Assembly: GCA_965263205.1 (NCBI GenBank)
Contig: CBDHHF010000001.1
Coordinates: forward strand, 1 to 64,000
Source of the DNA: JBCCIM01 sp965263205
Lineage (GTDB): Bacteria > Bacteroidota > Rhodothermia > Rhodothermales > JAHQVL01
Length of the DNA: 64,000 nucleotides
Direction: 5' to 3'
Part shown: positions 43,632 through 51,724 of the stretch, piece after piece
Layout of the letters: each line of letters opens with the position of its first letter
Position numbering within the stretch: the stretch's first letter is position 1
Program-made: the position numbers and the translations under genes
The notes under the pieces: model-generated
Told to the model about the DNA's origin: nothing
Database searches by the model: none
The model's input: only the letters and a program-made list of their open reading frames with translations

Positions 43632-44345
43632 TTATTCCCAGTTGGAAAGGGTTACGGTTGATCCAAAGCGGACAATATTCTGCTGGCTCGTTGAACGCTG
43701 GTCGTTTGTAACAAAACCAACGCCTTCAGCGGCAAGCTGGAATTCGAACCTGACTTTGGATAGGTCGGCGCTGCAGTTTTCGGTAGCAGTGGGTAGTGCG
43801 CTGGCCGGGACAAAAATATTGGAGCCTCTGGATCCAAATTGGGCTTCAAAAGCAGTGATATATGGCTGACTGATAGCCGTTATTTTTCCGTCAATGATTC
43901 GCCTAAGCTCAAACAACGCGACGTTTTGCATAACATTGCCAACCGGAATGGCGATGGAGTCCATTGTGGCAACAAGTTGGTAGGTAACTTCGACAGCTTC
44001 TGCGTCGTTCGGGTCGCCGACAAAAGTAATTGAACTGTCTGCGTGAGCGATAGTCGGAAATGTCAGTGATGTTGTGTAGCCACCTGACGTACTCAAACTG
44101 CACGCGAATGACGAGGCACCGGTATAATTGCCACCGTCGATAGCGAGTTGCGTCTGTACTGACGTAAGCATGTTTTCCAAATCGCGTTCGAGAAACTCAT
44201 TTAGCTGTAATGCCTCGGAATACACCATATGATTGATGGTGGCCTCAGTGGCAGCTGAAGAACCTCGCATCTGGATGTAAACGAAGATGAGCAGTACGAC
44301 GCCGGAGACCATGATGGAAATTATATGGTCAAACAGAAACTGCAT
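43632..44345 (-). CDS. PilW/GspJ-like anchored protein, triplet B
   Basis: This paralogue of 38988-39680 has 237 residues. MQFLFDHIISIMVSGVVLLIF is followed by QMRGSSAATEATINHMV and NEFLERDLENML, where ERD-x-xN matches the minor-pilin pattern better than the A copy. The end has CSADLSKVRFEFQLA and NDQRSTSQQNIVRFG. It lies 27 bases before the large gene and 23 after the small one. A function as an envelope-anchored subunit is inferred. Confidence 0.8.
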   Translation of the reverse strand: MQFLFDHIISIMVSGVVLLIFVYIQMRGSSAATEATINHMVYSEALQLNEFLERDLENMLTSVQTQLAIDGGNYTGASSFACSLSTSGGYTTSLTFPTIAHADSSITFVGDPNDAEAVEVTYQLVATMDSIAIPVGNVMQNVALFELRRIIDGKITAISQPYITAFEAQFGSRGSNIFVPASALPTATENCSADLSKVRFEFQLAAEGVGFVTNDQRSTSQQNIVRFGSTVTLSNWE

Positions 44346-44368
44346 GGTGCTAAGATGGGGCTAGAGGG

Positions 44369-44881
44369 TTAAAGATCGTCTGATACGATCGTCGTTTTAC
44401 TCCACGTTGCCTTCGCAACTCTTGTGCCGATCGTGTCTGCGGAAACAACGTCAGCGGTAATTAATTTGGCGAATGTCTTGGTACTGGTTGTGTCCCCTGT
44501 GGTCGAGTTCACATAAGCCACGGAGTAACTGATATTGAAATTGTATGTGTTGTCACCTACTGTGTGCGAAACGCCTGTTTCGGTTACGTTGTGGTAGTCA
44601 TCAACATCATTACGTACGGTATTACCTGGCTCCAGACCAAAGTCGGAGGAGGCGGTTAGTGTACTGGGATCTGTTGGCAGGGTCGTTTCACCGATACGCG
44701 TTTCGTCGAAACCGGTATCATTGAGGATAGCCTCGATCCGAAATTTCGCCACATCGAGCGCCGCTGTTTCAATCTCCCGGATGTACGTAACCTCCTGGAT
44801 CAGGATGACAGATTTTTGATGATTTAGCGCCGTGATCATGATGATCATGAGCGCGCCCAGTGCAAGGATGGTTTGTTGCAT
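44369..44881 (-). CDS. Small pilin-like anchored protein with a NDVDD motif, triplet B
   Basis: This paralogue of 39713-40228 has 170 residues. MQQTILALGALMIIMITAL, EIETAALDVAKFRIEAIL and NDVDDYHNVTETGVS are the shared features. It is first in the triplet, so the operon promoter lies in 44882-45000 on the minus strand. Nothing marks a prepilin peptidase site: the only residues before the helix are MQQT. Confidence 0.8.
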   Translation of the reverse strand: MQQTILALGALMIIMITALNHQKSVILIQEVTYIREIETAALDVAKFRIEAILNDTGFDETRIGETTLPTDPSTLTASSDFGLEPGNTVRNDVDDYHNVTETGVSHTVGDNTYNFNISYSVAYVNSTTGDTTSTKTFAKLITADVVSADTIGTRVAKATWSKTTIVSDDL

Positions 44882-45366
44882 GATGCGTAGTTACAAACAG
44901 ATGTGTACCGGTGAACCGGTACGTGAAGGGCAATAAGTTCAGCAAGGTGTCTTAAGCGTTGCTGTACGTGGGCATTCGCAAGATAAATGAGCCATTATCA
45001 GGAGAAATGCCTAAAAAGCCTTTTTGAGAGTCGCTAGTGGCGCGCGTAATAGAGGGGGATTGGATAAGGATAGTGCGCCATAGGCATGAATGGCAATCTC
45101 CATTAGCGCAATTAACCGGTGACGTTTGCGCCAAAGGTGGTGATGATGCGCAAGCCATTTATATGCGCCAGTGTTTGATGGGGCCGACTACTACAGCGAA
45201 ATTTAATCGTACAAAAAGCTGAACAATCAGAAGCGCATTGTGAAGCGATTATTGGGCGGCTTGCGTGATAAAATTACGCATTGGGCCCGAAAATGGATGA
45301 TTTGGTCAATAGGCCTGAAATTCGCTGTATAGCAGGTGTATTTCATGTTTAAAGACGCACAACACC
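44882..45366. other. 485-base gap without a convincing gene
   Basis: This stretch between two divergent genes (triplet B on the minus strand, thioredoxin-like on the plus strand) should hold both promoters. Short frames exist on both strands but none has a start with a ribosome binding site or a protein-like composition. I see no repeats, tRNA or obvious hairpin terminator here. Confidence 0.5.
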
Positions 45367-45861
45367 ATGAAACAGACTGTTTTGTTTGCCCTGCTTCTTT
45401 TGCTGGTATTGCCGGTGGCACCTGTATTTGCACAGGACGCCTTTTTTGAGTTTTCTACCGCCGAAGACGGTTTTGAGGCCGCAAAAGAACGAGAAAAACT
45501 CGTTGTATTGTACTATTTCGACAGCGAAGCGGAAGGGGCCGTCCAGTATAATCATATCTGGCGTGATCCGCTTGTGAACAGGTTTGTCGACAAGCTCGCT
45601 GTCCCTGTTTCCGTTGCCTCAGGCACAGAAGCTGAAGAAGCGCTACAGAAGCTGAAACGTAAACGCCGGCGCAAAGCTGATCCCTATACACCGGGCATTT
45701 ACTTTTTCTCCTCAACAGGTCGTACGCTCGGTGTCCTGCGCGGCGAACTCGACGGCCAGGAAGGCATCGGGCAGTTCATGCTCATGCTCGGCGCCGCTGA
45801 TTACGCCCGGCACGAAAACAAAAACGACCACGGCCGCCGCCGCTTTATGCGCTACCACTAA
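45367..45861 (+). CDS. Secreted thioredoxin-fold-like protein without CxxC
   Basis: A cleavable signal peptide (KQTVLFALLLLLVLPVAPVFA, cut before QDA) precedes a domain with a thioredoxin-like order: FEAAKEREKLVVLYYFDSEA, a helix ending in VNRFVDKLAVPVSVA, and PGIYFFSSTGRTLGVLRGEL. The CxxC position has no cysteines; the mature protein has none at all, so it cannot be a thiol oxidoreductase. The C-terminus is Lys/Arg/His-rich. It resembles DUF255/thioredoxin-like lipoproteins of Bacteroidota in shape only. Confidence 0.7.
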   Translation: MKQTVLFALLLLLVLPVAPVFAQDAFFEFSTAEDGFEAAKEREKLVVLYYFDSEAEGAVQYNHIWRDPLVNRFVDKLAVPVSVASGTEAEEALQKLKRKRRRKADPYTPGIYFFSSTGRTLGVLRGELDGQEGIGQFMLMLGAADYARHENKNDHGRRRFMRYH

Positions 45862-45862
45862 G

Positions 45863-46003
45863 CAAACAATAATTTATTGTTTGGCTGGTTGAAGGTTAAA
45901 AGTTGAATGTTAAAGATGTTGGTCGGGAGTACGCTGGACCACAACATACCTTTCAACCTGTCAACTTTAAACTTGTCAACCAGCCAATAACTTTAGTTAT
46001 TGG
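45863..46003. repeat. Three nested and adjacent inverted repeats between convergent genes
   Basis: CAAACAATAA/TTATTGTTTG at 45863-45883 (1-base center), TTGGCTGGTTGA (45881-45892) with TCAACCAGCCAA (45976-45987), and CCAATAACT/AGTTATTGG at 45984-46003 are all exact. The last covers the stop codon of the macroglobulin gene. Together they could end transcription in both directions. Between them lie partly repeated segments (GAAGGTTAAAAGTTGAATGT and TCAACTTTAAACTTGTC). Confidence 0.8.
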
Positions 46004-49000
46004 CGCTTATCCGGCCTGAGGGGGCGGTTACGATGAGGCGGCCTGAGGCGTTTCGGCCGTTTATTTCGGGCTGGTACATCAGTTCGGAGCGGACGGGTGG
46101 GTGCACAAAGGTGCCTGGGACCGTCGCACGGGCTACGTACGTGTGCGTGTGCTCGCCGCGCGAGAGGTAATCTGCAAATAACAGCACCTTGTCGTCGTGC
46201 ATTTCTGTGTGGTTAAACGAGCCCCACCAGCGACCACTACTTTGCGCAGCATATTCCTGGTTTGAGGTAGCAAACGCATCGTTAACAGGCTCCAGGCCCG
46301 CAGGGAGCGGGTCCTCAACCACAAGGTAGTTACGATCTGCCGGACTGTTTAGGCGGATTGTTACGCGCACCAGTTGGCCGGCTTCCAGGGATAGGTCACC
46401 GTCGTCCGATGTGATGACGTTGCCGTACGGTTGACCTGCATTGTCGAGAAGCTGAATAGTTCGCGTAACACTCAGCCCGCGGTTCATCGCTTCAACGGGC
46501 CCGCTACGGTACGATTCGAGCGAGAGTGCATAGTACAACGAGCCTTCGCCCGTTTTGGAGATGTCTACCGGAATCGTTGTATTTGCCGCAAGGTCCTGGA
46601 GCGGAATGCTTGCTGAGTAGACGTTGGTTGATGTCCCGCGAAATGCCTGCTCCAACAGGGATTGGCCGGCCACAGCGATTGCTGCATTAAAATCAGGCGC
46701 TTCTGATTCGTAGCGTTGCTGGAAAAGGCTAAATGCATCGACCACGGCAGCGTTCTCTTGTGTAGATGCCCAATGTGATGCCTGTCGCGTGTTGATGAGG
46801 TATCGAATCATCAAGTCAGCAAACTGACGAAATGCAGGGTCTTCTGATGTTTCAAGCAACGCGGTGAGTCCGTAGGCCGTCGAGCGCGTATCGCTGGCGA
46901 AGATCCAGCCGGCGTCCGGGTCCTGCGATGCGGTCAGGTAGGCGCTTGTCCCTTCTACCCGTAGCAGTGCGATCAGGTCTTCATACAGCGCCTGCTGATA
47001 TGTTTTGAGTCCACTGTTGGAAGAACGCCACAACGTACGCAACAGATGGCTGCGGCCGTCCACGCTGATAGGGGTGCCATTTTGAACGGTTTGTCGCACC
47101 AGTTCATTAATTTCGCTTTCCAGAAATACGCCATGCCTTGCGAGCGCGAACAGCGAAAATGCCCGGGTGTCGTTCCAGGTGCGGGCTCGGTAATACTCAG
47201 GTCGCTGGCTGGCATTGCGCACCTGCCGACTGAGCGCCTCAACGGCCAGGCGGGTTAATTCTTCAGGCACTTCAAAGCCGGCATCGCGTGCATCAGCCAG
47301 GGTGAGCACAACATAGCTGGATACGTAGGGATTGACGTAATAGCTTCCTGGCCACAGGCTAAAGCCATTGCCCATCCAGAACTGTTTCAAGCTTTCGGTC
47401 CAGTCTGCAATCAGTGAGTCGCGGTCGCCCCCAACCACTTCCAGATCAAACGCATCCAACAACGCGTCGCCGGCTATCAGTGGACGGATGCGCGAGGTCC
47501 GTTGCTCCAGGCAACCATACGGATAGGTGAATAGATACTTGGCTGCTCCATCAATGCCAACCAGCGCTGTACTTGCGACGTGTGCTTCAAGCTGGCCCAT
47601 GTTTGGGATGATATCTTCGGGCAGTTGCAATGCCTCGGATGCCGTCTCCTGTGTCGAAGCAAACGTGGCTACTTGCTCTTTAATGGTGGGCAGCAAGATC
47701 GGGAGGTCGATCGCAAACGCATCAGATTCCCGGTTCAGGCCGGCTGAGAACTGCAAGTTGGCAGCTCCTGTTGTGCTACCATCCCATTTGAATCTGACCT
47801 CCTTTGTTTCGCCGTCTGCAAGGGCAATGGTTTGCTCTGCGTTGCCCGTCAACGTGATGCCTTCTGCAACAACCGAAACGGTTGATGCGCCATCGCTACC
47901 CGTGGTGTTGGTTACAAGCACGCCGGCTTCAAACGAATCGCCCAGCCGCGCAAAGCGGGGGAGCGCTGGTGCAAGCACGAGGGGTTTGGTAACAACGATA
48001 TCCTCCGCGCCGGCTCCGTACAGATTGTTGCCTGTTAATCCAACAGCCATCAGCCGGAAGGTGGTCAGGCTTTCTGGTAGCTTGAATGTGACGCGTGCTC
48101 GTCCGCTATTGTCGGTTTGGATGGCGGGATCCCAATGCGCGAGCGGCCGGAAGTCTTTTCTGACATTGTTCTTGCCGCTTTCGTCGCCGCCACCGCCGCC
48201 TTCATCTTCTTCTTTTTGGCCATAGTTACGTTGCCGAACCAGGTTGGCAAGTGATTGTGCCGTATTTACTCCCAGAGGGCGGGCGCCATAGAAGGTATCG
48301 AAAGGGTCCGGCAAGGTGTACCCAATGAGGTTGAGTACACCGGCGTCAGCTGCGCTGAAAGCAATCTCGCCGGCAACCCCGCGCCCTGAAGCGTCGGTAA
48401 GCTGGAGGTCAACGGTGATCTCTTCACCTGGCTCGTAGGTTGTCTCGTTGGCTGTGATAGCCACGTTCAGGTGGCGCACGTCCGGATCCACAGCAAGCGC
48501 TGTGTAGCCCATTTTGAATGAAGGCGCGCCGGCATCAAAAGAGCCTTGCGGTGGTGCGGTGCGTCCGTTGAGCAACATCACGCTGACGTAAATATTAGGC
48601 AGATGCGCTTCGGTAATAGGAATTTCAATTTGCGGAGCGCTGCCCACCAGCGTTTCGACCCGGCTTGAAATGATGCCTTCGCGCTCAATGGTAATTAGCG
48701 CCTGTGCCGATTCATAGGGCGATTGCACCATGATTTTTGCGGTCTCGCCCGGGGCATACTTCGGACGCTCTGGCGTCAGGGTAATCCGGTCGTCATCTGA
48801 CCGTTCCCAGGCTACGTAGCCACTCCCTGTAGCGTAGAAATAGGCTTCCGACTGGATGGCATTGCCTCGCAAATCACGTGCTTTGGCGCGGATGAGGTAG
48901 CTACCCCCGAGTGAGACAGGCATGGTGAGCCGCTGCGCACGGCCGGCTTCGATGGTAAGCGATTGGGTGCCATGGTTCTCCTCAATTTGCTCGGTACGCC

Positions 49001-49628
49001 AACGGAGCCGGCCATCCGAGCCCACTTCACGCACGCTGTTCCATTGCCGGCGTACAAGTTCCACTTCGATGTCGCGCGCTGCAACAGGCACACCAGCCGG
49101 ATCGACCGCAATCACATCAAACATCATGTCTTGTTTGGATGACAGGTCGAGGAACGTAGTCTGGGGTTTCAGGCCGATATAAAAGAGGCCGGGGTGTAAG
49201 GTGATCTCGCGGCGCGATGCTCCGGTTTGCCGGGCCGGGTCGGTTACTTCCGCATTCCAAACGAGTTTGGCGGTTTGTCCCTGTTCATTTCCTGGAAGCT
49301 GGGTACGTACTGCTATTTGGCCCTCTTCATTTAAAGTCGTTTCTTCAGAGGCCAGGGATTGGTACAGACTGTAATCATAGCCGCTTTTGCCAAAGCGGTA
49401 CCTGTCAAATCCTGGTGGGCTGTAACGGTGGAATTCCCGATAGAGTGAATAGCGAACCGGCTGGTTCTGCATCGGTGCACCAAAGAGATAGCGGCCGGTT
49501 GTGGTCCCCTCAAAGAAATCGCCGGCTACATAGCTGCCGGTTGAGGCTTGCATTTCAACATCGAACGTAGCGCGACGGAATGCATCTACCCTAAAATAAG
49601 CTTGGACAAGGTCGCCGTTTTCCCACAC
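45993..49628 (-). CDS. Alpha-2-macroglobulin family protein, C-terminal part (frameshifted)
   Basis: This 1211-residue frame covers the macroglobulin domains after the shift, including the thioester motif YGCLEQ (CLEQ encoded at 47502-47513), a terpenoid-cyclase-like helical domain and receptor-binding-like C-terminus. Periplasmic bacterial macroglobulins trap proteases. The GTG at 49628 is not a real start: homologous coding continues upstream in the same frame to about 49783 (segment FETRLLPSALGTFNFNW). It is the second gene after pbpC, the usual pairing. Internal glycine/asparagine-rich linker near 48190 is normal. Whether the gene is active depends on the reality of the shift. Confidence 0.85.
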   Translation of the reverse strand: MWENGDLVQAYFRVDAFRRATFDVEMQASTGSYVAGDFFEGTTTGRYLFGAPMQNQPVRYSLYREFHRYSPPGFDRYRFGKSGYDYSLYQSLASEETTLNEEGQIAVRTQLPGNEQGQTAKLVWNAEVTDPARQTGASRREITLHPGLFYIGLKPQTTFLDLSSKQDMMFDVIAVDPAGVPVAARDIEVELVRRQWNSVREVGSDGRLRWRTEQIEENHGTQSLTIEAGRAQRLTMPVSLGGSYLIRAKARDLRGNAIQSEAYFYATGSGYVAWERSDDDRITLTPERPKYAPGETAKIMVQSPYESAQALITIEREGIISSRVETLVGSAPQIEIPITEAHLPNIYVSVMLLNGRTAPPQGSFDAGAPSFKMGYTALAVDPDVRHLNVAITANETTYEPGEEITVDLQLTDASGRGVAGEIAFSAADAGVLNLIGYTLPDPFDTFYGARPLGVNTAQSLANLVRQRNYGQKEEDEGGGGGDESGKNNVRKDFRPLAHWDPAIQTDNSGRARVTFKLPESLTTFRLMAVGLTGNNLYGAGAEDIVVTKPLVLAPALPRFARLGDSFEAGVLVTNTTGSDGASTVSVVAEGITLTGNAEQTIALADGETKEVRFKWDGSTTGAANLQFSAGLNRESDAFAIDLPILLPTIKEQVATFASTQETASEALQLPEDIIPNMGQLEAHVASTALVGIDGAAKYLFTYPYGCLEQRTSRIRPLIAGDALLDAFDLEVVGGDRDSLIADWTESLKQFWMGNGFSLWPGSYYVNPYVSSYVVLTLADARDAGFEVPEELTRLAVEALSRQVRNASQRPEYYRARTWNDTRAFSLFALARHGVFLESEINELVRQTVQNGTPISVDGRSHLLRTLWRSSNSGLKTYQQALYEDLIALLRVEGTSAYLTASQDPDAGWIFASDTRSTAYGLTALLETSEDPAFRQFADLMIRYLINTRQASHWASTQENAAVVDAFSLFQQRYESEAPDFNAAIAVAGQSLLEQAFRGTSTNVYSASIPLQDLAANTTIPVDISKTGEGSLYYALSLESYRSGPVEAMNRGLSVTRTIQLLDNAGQPYGNVITSDDGDLSLEAGQLVRVTIRLNSPADRNYLVVEDPLPAGLEPVNDAFATSNQEYAAQSSGRWWGSFNHTEMHDDKVLLFADYLSRGEHTHTYVARATVPGTFVHPPVRSELMYQPEINGRNASGRLIVTAPSGRISANN

Positions 49629-49657
49629 GTCGCGTGTATCGGCCTCTGCATCTGTGG

Positions 49658-51724
49658 TTAATACGACGCGAACGAGGTAGGACCCGAGATCATCGTTTTC
49701 GGAGCCAGTCCAGTTAAAGTTGAATGTACCCAGTGCGCTTGGTAAGAGGCGTGTTTCAAATACTTTTTCCTCCAGCGGCTTTGAATGATCACGCGAATGC
49801 TATCCGTAATCGGTGTCCATTCACCGTCGGTTTTTTGACGTAAGATGCCTTTGAAATGAGCCGTTTCACCGGCTTTGTAGAGGCCCCGGTCTGTGAATAC
49901 CGTACCTGTTTGCTGGAGAGGTTCCGGATTCCATGCATAGGAGATTCCATAGCGGTAAGGCTCCAGGCCATCGTCGAGCGTGCTGCTGGTGAAGGCCAGG
50001 TCGGTGTTGTGTTCAACAAAGATGTACTGCGTGGGTGCTGTCCATTCATCTGGTTGCTCCAATCCGAGTGCGTACCAACCCGGTGTTTGAGCGCGTCCCA
50101 GTTCGTCGGTGATGCCTTCCCAGCGTACTGTGTTATTTGCATCGCGCAACGACACGCGAGCGCCGGCAACAGGGGCTGCGTCGCTGAGTGTAGTAACAAA
50201 AATCAGGTTTTGATGAGGGCTGAATTTTGCAGAGATCCCCATATGCGATACCTGCGCAATAGCCTTGAAGGTGCGCGGTTGTTTTTCACCTGCCAAGACC
50301 GGCGTTTTGACATGCACAGCAACCACCCCGGTGCCGGCTGTGAGCTGGCTATCAAGATGCAGAGGCACTACTTCCGGCTTGTTCTCTGCTGCAGCAAGAT
50401 TCAGGGTTTGATCAGTTGGAATAACGGCCGGCGCTGTGCCTTCGAATGGAAACGTGTGCCACAGATCGTACCGGGACAGGTTAGGAATAATCTCATCTAC
50501 AGATAGCTTTTTGAGGCCATAAGGGGTTGCGGCGACGTTGGTCGCACGAATTGGAATTGCCGGCTGCTCGCTTGCTTCGATAAGCAGCAACCCCTGCGTC
50601 ATGGCTACGGATGGCTTGTACGAAGCGGTGCGGAACCGGTGGCTACTGTTTGCGAGCACCTGGCCGTACACATCTTGCAGGTTGTTGAGCGTGAGTGCGT
50701 ATTGTGTGTTGGGTGCCCAAAGGAGCGGCAAGCGATGGGCCGTGCTTACAAAATCATCGCGTGATTCGATGCCGGCTGGCATGGGTAACGCCGGATTCAT
50801 CGTCAGCGCTTCGCGCAGGTCTTTAAATGCCACAGGTGTCGAGAAATACAGCGTGATGCCTTGCGATGGATCGAAGTTATCGGTGATTTCTTCGTAGTAG
50901 CTGGCTGACTGTGCAATACGATCCAGCGCGAGCGGTCTGTACGTTGTGAAGGAGACAAAGGCATCGTTTGCAGCGCCTAACGGGCCGCGAGCGCTGGGAA
51001 GATCATAGCGGACGGCTATTTCGTACGACTGCCCCTGTTCAAGTGGTTGTTCCGGTTGCAGGACTACAATACTGTCTGCTTCAAAAGTTACCGATGAGCG
51101 GATACTGCTGCGATCATTCGGTTTGTAGAGGGAGATGAAGTTAGCGGCTTGCGCGGTATCGAGTGCTTGATTGAAATACAGGCGGAAGGCCTGGTTTGTG
51201 GCAACAGCTTGGTCGCCGGCTGATGGATCCGAATGCATGAGGTTCGGACGCGGCGTTTCGAACTGCCAGGTGAGCTGTTCGGCTAATACATCACCCGAAA
51301 CAGCCTGTAAGCCTGGCGCAAGGGAAACTTCGAACGCTGTAGCCAGGGGAAGTGGGGCAGCGGGTTGAAAAACGAGCGTATGCGTGCCCTCCCAGCGAAA
51401 GGCGCCGTTAACCGCCGGCTGAATAGCAAATCCGGCTAAAGCTGTTGGATCGGGGGCACCCAGCGCAACCATGGGTTGACTAAACGTAATGCTGATGGAT
51501 TGATCAGGCTGAAGCCGTTGCAAGGACCCCGAGGGGGCGACACTCAACGGACGTAGGGGGCCATCCAGGGTTGGATTGAACGCATTGGCTGCCTCCACCG
51601 GCACATCGAGTGCAACACTGGAAATCTGAAAGCCTTCGGTTGTTGATGTTGTCTTGCTGCAGGATATGATCCAGCAAGCCATGGCAAGCATCAGTATGTG
51701 TGTAGCGTAAGAACGGGTATTCAT
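49658..51724 (-). CDS. Alpha-2-macroglobulin family protein, N-terminal part (frameshifted)
   Basis: The ATG at 51724 opens a lipoprotein signal (MLAMACWIISC), so the protein is tethered to a membrane. It overlaps the pbpC stop by one base. Bacterial macroglobulin domains follow: LQPDQSISITFSQPMVAL, then DALTMNPALPMPAG-type, and GLYKAGETAHFKGILRQK. After TDSIRVIIQ (about 49785) the frame runs into foreign residues and stops at 49658; the sense continuation is in the other frame. Joined with the C-terminal part, the protein has about 1,900 residues, the family's usual size. Confidence 0.85.
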   Translation of the reverse strand: MNTRSYATHILMLAMACWIISCSKTTSTTEGFQISSVALDVPVEAANAFNPTLDGPLRPLSVAPSGSLQRLQPDQSISITFSQPMVALGAPDPTALAGFAIQPAVNGAFRWEGTHTLVFQPAAPLPLATAFEVSLAPGLQAVSGDVLAEQLTWQFETPRPNLMHSDPSAGDQAVATNQAFRLYFNQALDTAQAANFISLYKPNDRSSIRSSVTFEADSIVVLQPEQPLEQGQSYEIAVRYDLPSARGPLGAANDAFVSFTTYRPLALDRIAQSASYYEEITDNFDPSQGITLYFSTPVAFKDLREALTMNPALPMPAGIESRDDFVSTAHRLPLLWAPNTQYALTLNNLQDVYGQVLANSSHRFRTASYKPSVAMTQGLLLIEASEQPAIPIRATNVAATPYGLKKLSVDEIIPNLSRYDLWHTFPFEGTAPAVIPTDQTLNLAAAENKPEVVPLHLDSQLTAGTGVVAVHVKTPVLAGEKQPRTFKAIAQVSHMGISAKFSPHQNLIFVTTLSDAAPVAGARVSLRDANNTVRWEGITDELGRAQTPGWYALGLEQPDEWTAPTQYIFVEHNTDLAFTSSTLDDGLEPYRYGISYAWNPEPLQQTGTVFTDRGLYKAGETAHFKGILRQKTDGEWTPITDSIRVIIQSRWRKKYLKHASYQAHWVHSTLTGLAPKTMISGPTSFASY

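Noticed and set aside
47527..48225. A 232-codon plus-strand frame inside the macroglobulin gene
   Set aside because: It is antisense to a strong coding region with matching codon structure, its product is Ser/Arg/Pro-rich and it matches no family.
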